Part shown: one piece after another, positions 53,874 through 64,000 of the stretch | Numbering within the stretch: the stretch's first letter is position 1 | Layout of the letters: the number at the start of each line of letters is the position of its first letter | Origin: Sepioteuthis lessoniana | Taxonomy: Eukaryota > Mollusca > Cephalopoda > Myopsida > Loliginidae | Assembly (NCBI GenBank): GCA_963585895.1 | Contig: OY757947.1 | Coordinates: forward strand, 39,959,336 to 40,023,335 | Reading direction: 5' to 3' | DNA: 64,000 bases | The notes under the pieces: generated by a model | Database searches by the model: none | Told to the model about the DNA's origin: nothing | What the model saw: the letters and a program-made list of their open reading frames with translations, nothing else | Translations under genes and position numbers: made by a program

Positions 53874-54312
53874 ATTTACTAATCTAATATCTACCAGCAT
53901 TCACGGTTACCAGAAAAAAAGAAAAAAAAACGCCAGGAACAAGAGATAACAATATCTCGAATCACCGCCCGGGGGAAAAAGAAAAAAATATCATAGGACA
54001 AAAAGAAAGAAAAGGCCAACCCCGTCACACCAGTTGAAAAAAATCAAGAGATATACAGTCAGTTGGTCAAAAGAAAACTAAAACCCTCCGTAAACGCTGC
54101 AATGCTACAATTACAAGAGTGCTCAACACGAGTGGAGCCAATTATAAGATTAACTTAAATCGCAAGTCGGAAATCTACTGCTAAAGTTTCACCTTAACGG
54201 ATCATCAGGAAGTCTCATACCGACCGGTATGAGACTTCCTGGGTCGGTATGAGACCTCCTGATGATCTGTTAAGGTGAAACTTTAGTAGGAGATTTCTGA
54301 CTCGCGATTTAA
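53874..54312 (-). mobile_element. PAL-H element, second copy
   Basis: Same 290 bp section as 14121 and a shorter palindrome (arms about 54158-54224 and 54242-54312). The centre has a perfect CATACCGACCGGTATG core plus an extra partial arm. Confidence 0.8.
54243..54302 (+). ncRNA. Hammerhead-like motif, second PAL-H copy
   Basis: Plus strand: GTCGG, CTGATGA (54259-54265), GAAAC (54277-54281), GUA (54286-54288), CTGAC (54297-54301, pairs GTCGG with one wobble). Inner stem I has a mismatch here. The left arm carries a mirror copy whose triplet has become GCA. Confidence 0.45.
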
Positions 54313-54314
54313 GT

Positions 54315-54430
54315 TGATTTATATATATATATATATATATATAATGTGGATGACTATATATATATATGACTATATATATATATATATATAATGTGGATGA
54401 CTATAGAGATATATATATATATATACTCCC
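54315..54430. repeat. (TA)n tracts with ATGTGGATGACTA spacer repeat
   Basis: TA tracts separated by repeated TGGATGACTA. Confidence 0.93.
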
Positions 54431-54584
54431 CTACTCTCTGGCGAAGAAGTAATCGTATTGCCATTAGCGACTATTGCAAGCCTCTTCGTTTGAATTGAAG
54501 TCTCGGCTACCGTTTGAACGGATGTATGTAAACAATAGTAATTGTGATTCATAACCGTTTAAAATTTACTTCGCAGCTAATATC

Positions 54585-54722
54585 TCCTCGTGGCTGAATT
54601 GTTAGAAGCTTGGATTGACGTTTGAGTCAACCGGGTTTCGATCCCAGCTAGGAGAAGATACTGTCTAGCCACACTAATGAGTTCTGATAGAACGAAACAG
54701 ATCTGTCTGTGGATGACTATAT
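54585..54722 (+). mobile_element. SINE-E, head and body
   Basis: A box 'gtggctgaattgttagaagc', B box GGGTTTCGATCCCAGC (intact) and 'aacagatctgtctgtggatg' end, then (TA)n. Confidence 0.83.
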
Positions 54723-54745
54723 ATATATATATATATACAAAACCC

Positions 54746-54990
54746 CTCCGGGGGTGTCATCGTGGTGTAATGGTTAAAGCGATGGACTGCGGAATCGTAG
54801 TACGCGAGTTCGTACTCCAGTCGTGCTATTACGTTCACTTTCGGGCAAATACCATTGGGGAAGGTATGAATCCCCTTATCCTCCCAGCTATGGGTTAAAT
54901 AGTACCACTACTGTTCTTCTCGGAGAATGGCTTTGGCATTAAATAACCTAAAAAGAGTTGATATGCCATTAAAACAAAGAAACCAAACAA
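54746..54990 (+). mobile_element. SINE-B, well preserved
   Basis: A box GTGGTGTAATGG, B box GAGTTCGTACTCC, body and complete hairpin tail. Confidence 0.88.
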
Positions 54991-54991
54991 A

Positions 54992-55760
54992 ACCCCTCCG
55001 CCATGACAAGATGTGACACAAGGTCAATTTTTAAGCGGAGGACAGCTGGTTTCAACTTGGATTTTTTTCCTTTTCCAAAATAGACTGGTTGCTCAATCGA
55101 CGTTACAAAATACAGTTTACCCTTCTATTTGCTCCTAGATGGGCAGAGAACAGACGGATTCATATCTTTTCAAGGGGCCTTAGCCTGAAATTGCATCCAT
55201 ACTGACCCCGGCCAAGCTGTCAAAATAGGAAATGCACCTGTGTAAATAACAGGTGCATCCGGTCGAGTAATATCAGGATATAACCTTGACCGTGGACGGG
55301 TTGAATGAGTGCGATTTGTGACGCCCACAAGAAGAAGGTGGACGTCGAACAATGATAACCCGCGTAAGGACAGGAAGTCAGTCAGTTGGAGATCAGACCA
55401 ACTGGAGAGAAGATGCTGGAATGAGGAACATGTCCCAGAGAGGCTGGGCCCCCAGGCCCCCGGTTGAGCAGCCCAGGAGAACGGGAAAGAAACGCTGTTA
55501 TGGCCATAAGAGTGGGGGGTCAATATGTTGCAGTTCTGTTCGGTCTCCAACACTCCTCTCACACAGTAAAACCTTTTGTAACCCTTTCGAACCCTTTCAA
55601 TAAAGGGAGAGGTATATTTTTCTAAAGAACTGTGTCGCTCGTCTTTATTGTGTCGTCGTTATGATTACTGAATGCATATGTGTTTGTATAGTTGGTCATA
55701 GCTATACAACACCGATTCCATTTCCTTTTCTCATAACCGTAATGCTACGTTCTCCTCAAG
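54992..55760 (-). mobile_element. SINE-C split by LTR-2
   Basis: The 3' part lies at 54992-55202 and the head side ('gattccatttccttttctca') at 55712-55735. About 35 bp including the B box is missing at the junction. Confidence 0.7.
55203..55711 (+). mobile_element. LTR-2 solo LTR
   Basis: TGACCCCGGCCAAGC ... GCTATACAACA, polyadenylation signal at about 55601. No clear target duplication is visible. The 130-residue antisense frame across it is fortuitous. Confidence 0.85.
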
Positions 55761-55844
55761 TTGCACATCAGACTGACACTTTCAGACCTTCCATTAAAAA
55801 AAGGCATGAACAGTTATTGACCAGTTAATAACCATATAAAATAA

Positions 55845-55935
55845 AACGAGAATTCTTCCAAGCTGTGTCAGTACTATTGTGTGGTTGCACCAGTCTTGGT
55901 CGTTTTACTTTCTAAGCAAGATGATCGAGGTATGC
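55845..55935 (+). pseudogene. RTE-like scrap
   Basis: 'gagaattcttccaagctgtg' and 'tactattgtgtggttgcacc' match the FFQAV-LLYGC region only. Confidence 0.6.
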
Positions 55936-55948
55936 TGACACTGCTAGA

Positions 55949-56265
55949 AAATTGCCCAGTTTATAGAATAGACCGATTGCGCCTCTGCAGAGGGGTAAGA
56001 CCCCCCCGCCAACAACAACAACCATGCGTGTCCTGGATATGACACTAAACAATCTGATGGTCAGATTCCAGTAGTGCTGGAGCTTTGGGAAACTAGGAGT
56101 ACATCTTTATTGCCCTTGCTTCCACGCTGGGCCGGATTGGTAGCAGCTGATAGGGTCTTATCAATGGGTCAAACAGAACTAAACAGTGTACTAAAATGAA
56201 TTGTTTGAAGTAGAACTGTTTTATATGTATAAAAATGGATTTGGAATTAACAACCTATTATTACT
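55949..56265 (+). repeat. Rep-D, short copy
   Basis: Head complete, one or two body units, decayed tail. Confidence 0.78.
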
Positions 56266-56299
56266 GACATTCTTTTATACACTCTGATACATGGACAAA

Positions 56300-56400
56300 C
56301 CAGTGTCGACTAATCAGCAAAGACATACGTTCATCAGCTCTATGTGGACACTGGATGCCATCAAGAAGACTTGCCAAGAGTGATAGCTGATCTGGTCATA
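56300..56400 (+). pseudogene. RTE-like scrap
   Basis: 'tacgttcatcagctctatgt' and 'agacttgccaagagtgatag' match the QQLCEDTG and EDLPE area. Confidence 0.55.
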
Positions 56401-56685
56401 TGGAGAGCTCGCTCGTTCGCTTGCATATATTTGATTGATTTATTTTAACCGAGAGATTAGGGGATCGTGTTCATTTTATATTGATGTCTAGATTTTTGTA
56501 TAGTTATTTAAGAGTCTTTTGTACATACATTGAATTAAGAATTCTTATCTAATACAAGCCGAGAACACTGGCCGACAGGAACAGAAGACGAGAGAAACAA
56601 AGGAATCCGCGCTGTCGGCATGCCTTAAAGATAGTTTTGAGATTAATTTTTTTTTAGATTTTATATTAAAATAATCATACACCCA
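56401..56685. other. Unassigned sequence
   Basis: Nothing recognised beyond a Rep-E scrap near 56540. Confidence 0.4.
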
Positions 56686-56687
56686 TT

Positions 56688-57200
56688 TGTCCAGTCGGCT
56701 GGGGCTGTAGAATACACCGACTGCACCTCTGTGGAGGGGTAAGACCCACCCCAACGAGTGTCCTGATATGACATTAAACAATCTGATGGTGAGGTTCCAG
56801 TAATGCTAGGGCTTTTGGGAATGCGGAGCACCCCTATATTACCATTGCTCCCAGATCCACTCAGGCCCGGAGTGGTAGCACCAGATAAAGGTCCTATCTA
56901 CGGGTTAAATAGAACGAAACCATGGTTTCATGACTTTACTGTTTTCTGTATTTAAACTGCGTACTTATGCTAAACTGAATTGTTTAAAATAGAACTGTTT
57001 TGACATTAAAACTGCGTACTTATGCTAAACTGAATTGCTTGAAATAGAACTGTTTTGACATCTAAACCGTGTAAACTGAATTATCTGAAATTATCTGTTT
57101 TGATATTAACAATGTGAGGTTCAAGTAATGTTGGGGTTTTAGGGAATGCGGAGCGCTCCAATACTGCCATTGACCCCAGGTCCACTCGGGCCCATCGTGG
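56688..57200 (+). repeat. Rep-D, plus strand
   Basis: Complete head from CCAGTCGGCTGGGG, body units, then a second partial head from 57115. Confidence 0.82.
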
Positions 57201-57204
57201 TTTG

Positions 57205-57862
57205 GTTTGTTTGGTTTGTTGGGTTTTATGGCATATCAATCTTTATAGGTTAGTTAACGCCAAATCCATTTTTATGTAAATTATCTGTTCTATTTAAAAT
57301 AATTCAGTTTAGCATGAGTACACAGTTTAATTGTCAAAAACATTTCTATTTCAAACTATTCAGTTTATTCAAACAGTTCTAATTCAGCTTATTTAGTTTA
57401 GTATAAGTACAGATTTTGTTTAAACACAGGTACATATCAAAACAGTTCTATGTTTAACCATTCAATTTCGTGTAAATACAGTTTCAATGTCAAAAAACAG
57501 TTCTATTTTAAATAATTCAGTTTAGCATAAGCACGCAGTTTTAATGTAAGTACAGTTTAATTGTCTAAAACATTTCTATTTCAACCTATTCAGATTAATT
57601 AAACAATTCTGTTTAGCATAAGTATGTCGTTAGTTCTATTTAACCCATAGATAGGGTCCTATCAGGTCCTACCATTCCGGGACAGAGTGGACCTGGGAGC
57701 AATGGCAATGAAGGGGTGCTCCGCATTCTCCAAAGCTCCAGCATCACTGGAACCTCACCATCAGATTGTTTAGTGTCATACCCAGGACAAACATTGAGGG
57801 GTCTTACCCCTCTGCAGAGGTACAGTCAGTGTATTCTACAGCCCCAACCGACTGGGCAATAC
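57205..57862 (-). repeat. Rep-D, full-length minus copy
   Basis: Tail, six or more body units, head to CCGACTGGGCAAT. With the preceding copy it forms a large imperfect inverted repeat. Confidence 0.85.
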
Positions 57863-58305
57863 ACAAAGTTAATGTCAAAACAGTTTTATTTCAGATAATT
57901 CAGTTTAGCATAAGTACACAGTTTAGATGTCAAAACAGTTCTATTTCGAGCGATTCAGTTTTAGAGTATGTACGCAGTTTTAAGGTAAAAACAGTTCTAT
58001 TTTAAACAATTCAGTTCAGCTTAAATACGCTGTTTAAATTTATAAAAACAGTAAACGCCATCCACCGCTTAGTTCTATTTAATCCATAGATAAGACCCTT
58101 ATCAGGTGCTACCATTCCGGGCCGGAGTGGACCTGGGAGCAATGGCAATGAAAGGGTACTCCGCATTCCCCAAAGTTCCAGTATTACTTGAACCTCACCA
58201 TCAGATTGTTTAGTGTCATTAACAGGACACTCGTTAGGGGCGGGGCTTACCCCTCTGCAGAGAAGGAGTTGGTGTATTCTACTGCCCCAGCCGACTGGGC
58301 AAGGT
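57863..58305 (-). repeat. Rep-D, minus copy without tail
   Basis: Body units and a complete head, direct tandem to the previous copy. Confidence 0.82.
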
Positions 58306-58520
58306 CCGGCGTGGTAGCACCAGATAGGGCCCTATCTATAGGTTAAATAGAACTAACGGCGTACTTAAGCGAAACTGAATTGTTTGACTAAACTGAATTG
58401 CTTGAAATAGATATGTTTTTGACAATTAACCCGTACTTACATTTAAACTGCGTTCTTATCCTAAACTGAATTGTTTGAAATAGAACTATTTTCATAAAAA
58501 TGGATTTGGCGTTAAATTTA
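58306..58520 (+). repeat. Rep-D, head-truncated plus copy
   Basis: Starts 'ggcgtggtagcaccagatag', body units, first part of the tail. Confidence 0.75.
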
Positions 58521-58639
58521 CTTCTAACAAATTAAATTTTCAATGTTCCCTTTATTTATTTTTTTTTATGATCATTTGTTTGCATTCAGTTGAATGGTTT
58601 TAACTATTCTTAATACAAATAATTTCCGTTTGAAAAATT

Positions 58640-59350
58640 GGCCTGGTGTCACTTTCCGCGGATTGGTTGGGTAAATACATATGGTTTCAAGTAATCCTAT
58701 CTAATACAAATAATTTGCAGTTATATGGTTTCAAGTATTCTTATCAAATACAAATAATTTGCACACAATTGTATGGTTTCAAGTATTCCAATCTAACACA
58801 AATAATTTGCAGTTATATGGTTTCAAGTATTCCTATCTAATACAAATAATTTGCACTTAGTTTTGTGGTTTCAAGTATTCCAATCAAATACAAATAATTT
58901 GCACATAGTTTTATGGTTTCAAGTATTCCTATCTAATACAAATAATGTACACAGTTTTTATGGTTTTAAGTATTCCTATTAAATACAAATAATTTGCTCA
59001 TAGTTTTATGGTTTCAAGTATTCCTACCAAATACAAATAAGTTGCATATAGTTGTATGATCTCACGTATTCCTATCAAATTCAAATAATTTGCACATAGT
59101 TTTATGGTTTCAAGTATTCCTATCTAATACAAATAATGTACACAGTTTTTATGGTTTCAAGTATTCCTATCTAATACAAATAATTTGCATATAGTTTTAT
59201 GGTTTCAAGTATTCCTACCAAATACAAATAATGTGCACACAGTTGTATGGTTTCAAGTATTCCTGTCACACACTAATGATTATTTGGTTAAAGGTATTCA
59301 TTTGTATTTCAAAATCGTCATCGGTTTGCACAGTTAAATAGTTTCAAGGG
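58640..59350 (-). repeat. Rep-E array, ~13 units of 43-51 bp
   Basis: GGTTTCAAGTATTCC recurs about every 47 bp from 58683 to 59246, alternating with CTAATACAAATAATTTGCA. Minus-strand units equal the 'gaatacttgaaaccat' motif elsewhere. Confidence 0.93.
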
Positions 59351-59399
59351 ACTGATAATAATCCTTAGTAAACGATTATAGCTTCCTTAGAATAACATT

Positions 59400-59625
59400 A
59401 GGTTTTTTTGTTTAATGGTATATCAACCTTCGTTGGTTATCTCATGTCAAATCCATCCTTGTAGTAGAATAGCAGTGATATTATTTTACCCATGGCTAGG
59501 GGGATAACAGTGTTTTTACTTTTCCTAAGGGCATTAGCCCAAATGTGAACGCACTAGCGCGACTGGAGATCGAACTCGTTTACTTCGAGCCCACAGTCCA
59601 ACACTTTAGCCACTGACCTCTGAGG
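59400..59625 (-). mobile_element. SINE-B, near full length
   Basis: Tail 'taatggtatatcaacc', body, B-box-like 'gagttcgatctcc' on the minus strand. Confidence 0.8.
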
Positions 59626-59724
59626 ACTCCTCACTTCAAGTAACTATTTTTAATAAAAATAACTTAGTAATACATAAGACCATATGATTATCTGATCCAA
59701 ATAATTATCAAACAGATTTATTTT

Positions 59725-59850
59725 CACCCATAGATGGGATCATAAGATATAACCACTCCAGGACAGAGTGGATCTGAGAGTAAGAGCAATATAGAACTGG
59801 AGCCTCACCGTTAGACGCAGTTCTTTTGTGGAGGGTATCTGGTGTCTTAT
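59725..59850 (-). repeat. Rep-D head, old
   Basis: 'aaccactccaggacagagtg' and 'aactggagcctcaccgttag'. Confidence 0.6.
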
Positions 59851-59939
59851 CTCTCTTTAGAAGTATAGAGCGCCGTGCTTGGTCGGGTCGCGAACTTTCC
59901 AGCATCCCCCCTCGTATAATATCACTACTTTTGTAAATG

Positions 59940-60147
59940 TATATCTCTCTCTATCTCTCTATCGCTCCCTATCTCTCTCTCTCTCTCTCTCTCTCTCTTT
60001 CACACTCTCGCTTTCTCTCCCTTTCACACACACTTCCTCTCTCTCTCTCATTCTCTCTCTCACTTTCACACCCTCTCTTTCTCACACACTTTCTCTCTTT
60101 CTCACACACACACACTCTCTCTCTCTCTCTCTTTCACACAAACTCAC

Positions 60148-60197
<50 letters not shown>

Positions 60198-60200
60198 CCA
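59940..60200. repeat. (CT)n/(CA)n complex microsatellite, ~260 bp
   Basis: CT tracts are interspersed with CACACA and CTTT variants. Confidence 0.95.
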
Positions 60201-61480
60201 ACTACAAGCATGTTTCTTGTAAAACAGATTATTTACTTACGAATGAACACCTTCCTTTTTTAAAAGGTGGGAAATATCTTACTCCCTTTGCAGGGGATAC
60301 ACTTAGCATATTCTTAGCCCCATCGACTGGACGAGTAACAAAGTAATCACCCAGTTTCCAGAGCAATAACCGTTACGTTAAGAGCGCATCAAGTTTCTGC
60401 CGCGTTCATCCGTCCTCTTTAGCATCCATTAAAACGAGAATCAAATATAATTGTTACGATTTGATTCTCCATTTCAAAAGTCTGCTAAATCACCAAGCTA
60501 TCATATCTAAACATATAACGGCACACGTGAACATCTACGTACAATGAAAATGAGGCTATTCAAGCAGGTGCTGGCGAGACAGGCGTAATACCATAATTAA
60601 AGTTGCGGCCAATGACAATGAACAGCGCCATGAAGCTGTCCATTGGAATGAAATTATTGACACGTGTATGTGTCGTTTTATAGTAGGAGACCCCATTGTC
60701 TCATTTTGGCTGTCGAACATCAACACGCCACACGGAACTTTGCACACATTTGGCTAGCACAAAAAGGCCATGAAAGGGCCGTTATCTGTAAGCTTCAGTG
60801 GTTGCGTCTTGGATGGCTCGAAGAGTCGAAAAGAAAGTAGCGACGGTTGCAGGGAAGGGTTGGTTAATGTAACTCGTCGGGATATTTAGCCCAACCTTGG
60901 TCGTAAGGTCTTGAGATAGGACCGACCGACCGACCGACGGGCTGGGAATGGATGAAAGAAATCTGAAAATGAAGAAAAAGAGGGAAGAAAATATGGAACA
61001 AGGGGAAATTGGTTACTGCAGCGAAAGAAAGGAGAGAAAATGGCTGGAAGTTGTCGACCAATGGACGTGAAGACAAAAATAGCAAAATTTTTTTTTTTTT
61101 TTTTTTTTTTTCATTGTATGGGAAGAAATATAGAATATTTTAGTACGAAGAATGACTGGGAAGAAAAAGAAATACACCTAAGAAAATAAAAAGGTATTTT
61201 TTAAAACATGAAACGTGTATCAAATTTTGAAGGCTAGGGAAGGAAAGGAAAGAAATAGGCGTAAAGGTAAGAATGAAAATATAGAATGATGTAAGGAATG
61301 AAAGACTGGGAGAAGAACGACGAAGAGATGGAATAATGAAGAAGAAAAACTGAGAGAAAGAAGAAGTGAATTAGATGTGGAGAGAAAAACGAAAGGAGCG
61401 AAGGTTGGAAATAATGAATGAATAACACAAGTAAAAAAAAAAAAGACGTAAAAGGAATTTTTTTAAAAATTCAGGAAGAA
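60201..61480. other. Unassigned sequence
   Basis: No repeat family match. A plus frame near 60602-60754 (HEAVHWNEIIDTCMCRF) is open but unrecognised. There is a (GACC)n run near 60920 and a T run at 61089-61112. 60950-61450 is purine-rich on the plus strand. Confidence 0.45.
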
Positions 61481-61481
61481 T

Positions 61482-61735
61482 TGGTTTCTTTGTTTAATGA
61501 TATATAACATGAGGGCAGTCTGCTACAGACATACCAACCTTTGTGGGTTATTTAATACCTAAGACATCCTTCAAGAAGAAAAGTATTAGTACAATTTAAC
61601 TCATAGCTGGGAGGATGAGGGGATTCATACCTTTCCTTAAGGGTATTTGTCCAAAAGTGAACGTGAAAGGACAGCTGGTGTTCGAACTCGCTAACTACGA
61701 TTCCGCAATTACATCACGCGAACACCGGCCACTTT
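61482..61735 (-). mobile_element. SINE-B with a tail insertion
   Basis: Tail interrupted by ATGAGGGCAGTCTGCTACAG near 61508, body, B-box-like 'gagttcgaacaccagct' on the minus strand. Confidence 0.8.
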
Positions 61736-61796
61736 AATAAGGAAGAAATATAAGCGTTGTTGATTAGATGAGAGGAAGGCTGAATCATACAGAATA

Positions 61797-61890
61797 AGAT
61801 TGATTGGTTTTATGGTATATCAACCTTTGTGGGTTATTTAATGCTAAATCCTATTTAAATAATATAAATATACGATTTGTAAACAAATCA
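61797..61890 (-). repeat. Rep-D tail, split from its body by an RTE
   Basis: Tail at 61800-61858; body-like units resume at 62347-62490 after the RTE. Confidence 0.7.
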
Positions 61891-62345
61891 TCATCATCAT
61901 CATGTCGTGCTGGTAGCACGGATATTCCTGACCCTCTCTCGCCACTTTTCCCTATCGTTCATCGCCTCAGGCAGGTCTTCTGGACAACATCCTGTATCCT
62001 CACATAGTTGCTGAATGTATGTTCGTGCTGGTCGTCCTGCTTTTGCACGGCCATGTGTGGGGGTCCATAAGAGTACATCACTTATGAGTTCGTCCCTGCT
62101 TCTCCAGCAGTGTCCTGCATGTCTGGTTCGTCTAACTTGAATAGTTTTCGTGATAGGAGGCAGGTGGCCGTACAGTTGGTGTCTTGTGGGGTGTTGCTGC
62201 CAGGATTGTTCAAGATTGCTCGCAGCATTCTTGTGTAATTGCCTTCTAGTTTCTTCTCCAGCCGCTTTGTAAGAGTTCAGGTAGTGCATCCATATAGCAG
62301 TATCGATGCGACCGCTGCCTGGAAGAAACTGTGTTTCATTTTATC
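61890..62345 (-). pseudogene. RTE-like retrotransposon 3' copy
   Basis: A 129-residue frame (61900-62289) from the NLEQSWQQHPTRHQ region to the stop in the (ATG)n tail. A one-base loss near NLEQSW and a further break separate it from the MKHSFFQAA segment at 62290-62345. Confidence 0.88.
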
Positions 62346-62529
62346 GGTTTTTAACATTTCAGGGCTCATTTTGTTGCACACGGCGATAATTGAAACCATT
62401 TAACTATGTGACAAAAACAATTTAATTCAACATTTATTTGCACACAGTTCATTGGTTAAACAGTTCTATTTGATCCTTTCATGGTTCTCTAACAGGAACT
62501 ACCACTCGATCAGAGGACCAAGAAAGGTG

Positions 62530-62729
62530 NNNNNNNNNNNNNNNNNNNNNNNNNNNNNNNNNNNNNNNNNNNNNNNNNNNNNNNNNNNNNNNNNNNNNNN
62601 NNNNNNNNNNNNNNNNNNNNNNNNNNNNNNNNNNNNNNNNNNNNNNNNNNNNNNNNNNNNNNNNNNNNNNNNNNNNNNNNNNNNNNNNNNNNNNNNNNNN
62701 NNNNNNNNNNNNNNNNNNNNNNNNNNNNN
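62530..62729. other. Assembly gap, 200 N
   Basis: A run of exactly 200 N, probably a fixed-size placeholder. A (GA)n tract follows at 62730-62780. Confidence 0.99.
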
Positions 62730-62780
62730 GAGAGAAATATGAAAAGGAAGAGAGAGGAAGAGAGAGAGAGAGAGAGAGAG

Positions 62781-63145
62781 ATCAGACGTATGAGTGGCGT
62801 ATATTAAGCGTAAAGGGACACTCATTGGTAAAGCATTCCCCAATTCAGAACTGAATTTGAACATGTCAGTGGACATGACAATTGCATCTCTGGAAAGTCA
62901 GAACTCTACATGAATAATAGCAAAGAAAATCAAAGCAAAGGAAAAAGCAATACAGAATGAATGAAAAATATTATGTAGCCATGGCAACTTGCCTGCGAGT
63001 GCGTACACGTGAAACTATTGCAGTGGGTTAAAAGTAGTTTCAGTTTTTATATTCACTACACGGCACCCATAATGTATACATCTAAAAACAATCCATGACT
63101 CAGCCGTGCGCAAATTGTTAGTATTAAATAGGAATACTATATTAG
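62781..63145. other. Unassigned sequence
   Basis: Nothing recognised apart from a Rep-E scrap near 63115. Confidence 0.45.
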
Positions 63146-63147
63146 AG

Positions 63148-63430
63148 GTGCCTGAGGTGTAATGGTTATCGTCATAGGAAATGGATACGGCAACATGAAT
63201 TCAAATCCTAGACGAGACTGATAGCATTTCACATAGCACTAATACTCTTGGGAAAGGTATGAATCCAATTATTCTCCCTCCACCTATGGGTAAATAGTAG
63301 GACAGACCGGGTTCTTCAGGCTTGGTGAGGCAACTAGTCTAGGAGAAGGAAAACTCTGAATTTAAACCTGTTAAACTCTGCTTAAAAATTGACCTTGTGT
63401 CATATCCTGCCTGAGTGGAGGGGTTTGGAA
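63148..63430 (+). mobile_element. SINE-C, full length
   Basis: A box GAGGTGTAATGGTTATCG, B box 'gaattcaaatcctagac', body and end. Confidence 0.86.
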
Positions 63431-63437
63431 AAAAAAG

Positions 63438-63735
63438 GAGGTGCCCGTGGTGTAATAGTTTTCACCGTAGGAAATGGACACGGTGACACAAGTTCAAATC
63501 CTGGACGAGACTGATAGCATTTCACATAGCACTAATACCCTTGGGAAAGGTATGAATCCAATTATTCTCCCTCCAGCTATGGGTAAATAGTAGGGTAGAC
63601 TAGGTTCTTCAGCCTTGGTGAGGCAACTAGTCTAGGAGAAGGAAAACTCTGAATTCAAACCTGTTAAACTCCACTTAAAAATTGACCTTGTGTCATATCC
63701 TGCCCGAGCAGAGGGGTTAGGTAAATAGGATTAGA
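63438..63735 (+). mobile_element. SINE-C, full length, tandem to previous
   Basis: Head 'ggtgcccgtggtgtaatag', B box AGTTCAAATCCTGGAC, complete end. The spacing to the previous copy (~290 bp) resembles the 43.6 kb array. Confidence 0.86.
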
Positions 63736-63819
63736 TAGGAATACTTGAAACCATTTAGGTGGGTACAAACAAATTATTATTATGATTATTGAATAGGAAC
63801 AATTACTTGAATCTATAAA

Positions 63820-64000
63820 TCCTCATCATCATGCACAGATATCTCTGACCCTTTCCCGTCACCCTTCTCTATCATCCATTGCTTCAAGTAGGTCTTCAGG
63901 GCTACATCCTGCATCAGCAAAGAGCTGTTGTATGTTGGTTCTAGCTGGTCAGCCTCCCTTTGCTTGTTCATGTGAAGGGTTCTACAGGAGTACATCACTT
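63820..64000 (-). pseudogene. RTE-like retrotransposon 3' end, runs off window
   Basis: (ATG) tail at 63822-63832, then the C-terminal frame with QQLFADAGC-like and CS-PEDL-like blocks, diverged from the main subfamily and lacking the usual terminal residues. Confidence 0.8.

Noticed and set aside
55170..55562. 130-residue minus-strand frame
   Set aside because: It is antisense to LTR-2 and not conserved as a frame in the 13498 copy.
55203..55711. A target-site duplication for this LTR-2
   Set aside because: The flanks (catac and ccgat) do not match; about 35 bp of the host SINE-C seems lost instead.
60602..60754. Open plus frame with HEAVHWNEIIDTCM
   Set aside because: Short, no recognised family, and no splice or start context; left unassigned.
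62452..62876. Frames containing long X runs
   Set aside because: They cross the 200 N assembly gap.

Overview
This is a gene-poor, repeat-saturated stretch of animal (metazoan) nuclear DNA. I found no host protein-coding gene, rRNA or functional tRNA that I can support. The contents fit this reading: RTE-type non-LTR retrotransposon ends, a mariner (DD34D) transposase, an R2-type restriction-like-endonuclease retroelement end, several tRNA-derived SINE families, solo LTRs, many (TA)n microsatellites and one 200-N scaffold gap. The repeat mix would suit a lophotrochozoan such as a cephalopod mollusc, but that is a weak inference and nothing here fixes the species.

Local family names used below. 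RTE = truncated RTE-like LINE ending in (ATG)n. SINE-A, -B, -C, -E and -X = five tRNA-headed SINEs with A and B boxes. Rep-D = a very common 0.4-0.7 kb repeat whose body is a ~55 bp minisatellite and whose 3' end is a hairpin tail shared with SINE-B. Rep-E = related 45-90 bp minisatellite units. LTR-1 and LTR-2 = solo LTRs. PAL-H = a palindrome-ended repeat carrying a hammerhead-ribozyme-like motif.

Layout. 0-4 kb: an LTR-2 end, a solo LTR-1 split by an RTE, SINE-B, SINE-A and a mariner remnant. 4-9.5 kb: a GATA array, Rep-D, RTE ends and SINE-A. 8.4-11.5 kb: SINE-X copies, long inverted repeats and (TA)n tracts. 11.5-16.6 kb: SINE-A, a second mariner piece, LTR-2, PAL-H and RTE. 17-19.5 kb: a SINE-B cluster with LTR-1 inserted in a SINE-B tail. 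19.7-25.6 kb: SINE-E, RTE copies (one inside Rep-D), SINE-A and LTR-1. 25.7-31.8 kb: Rep-D and Rep-E arrays. 31.8-37.3 kb: a ~640 bp tandem duplication and a ~600 bp inverted duplication. 37.3-41 kb: Rep-D and SINEs. 41.7-42.8 kb: a 1.1 kb polypyrimidine tract. 43.3-44.7 kb: a SINE-C unit tandemly amplified at a 294 bp period. 44.7-50.6 kb: old RTE, minisatellites, Rep-D and SINE-C. 50.7-51.8 kb: the R2-type pseudogene. 52.5-53.6 kb: a 109 bp inverted repeat around an old RTE. 53.6-55.8 kb: SINE-A, a second PAL-H, SINE-E, SINE-B and an LTR-2 inside SINE-C. 55.9-64 kb: Rep-D and Rep-E arrays, microsatellites, RTE, the gap, two SINE-C copies and an RTE running off the edge.

Most notable: (1) a near-complete type-I hammerhead fold in PAL-H, with a compensatory base-pair change between the two copies; (2) a 3'-terminal hairpin shared by two otherwise unrelated repeat families, with covariation, suggesting a common LINE partner; (3) a SINE turning into a satellite by tandem amplification; (4) a degraded R2-type retrotransposon end with a CX2CX7HX4C zinc knuckle and nuclease motifs.
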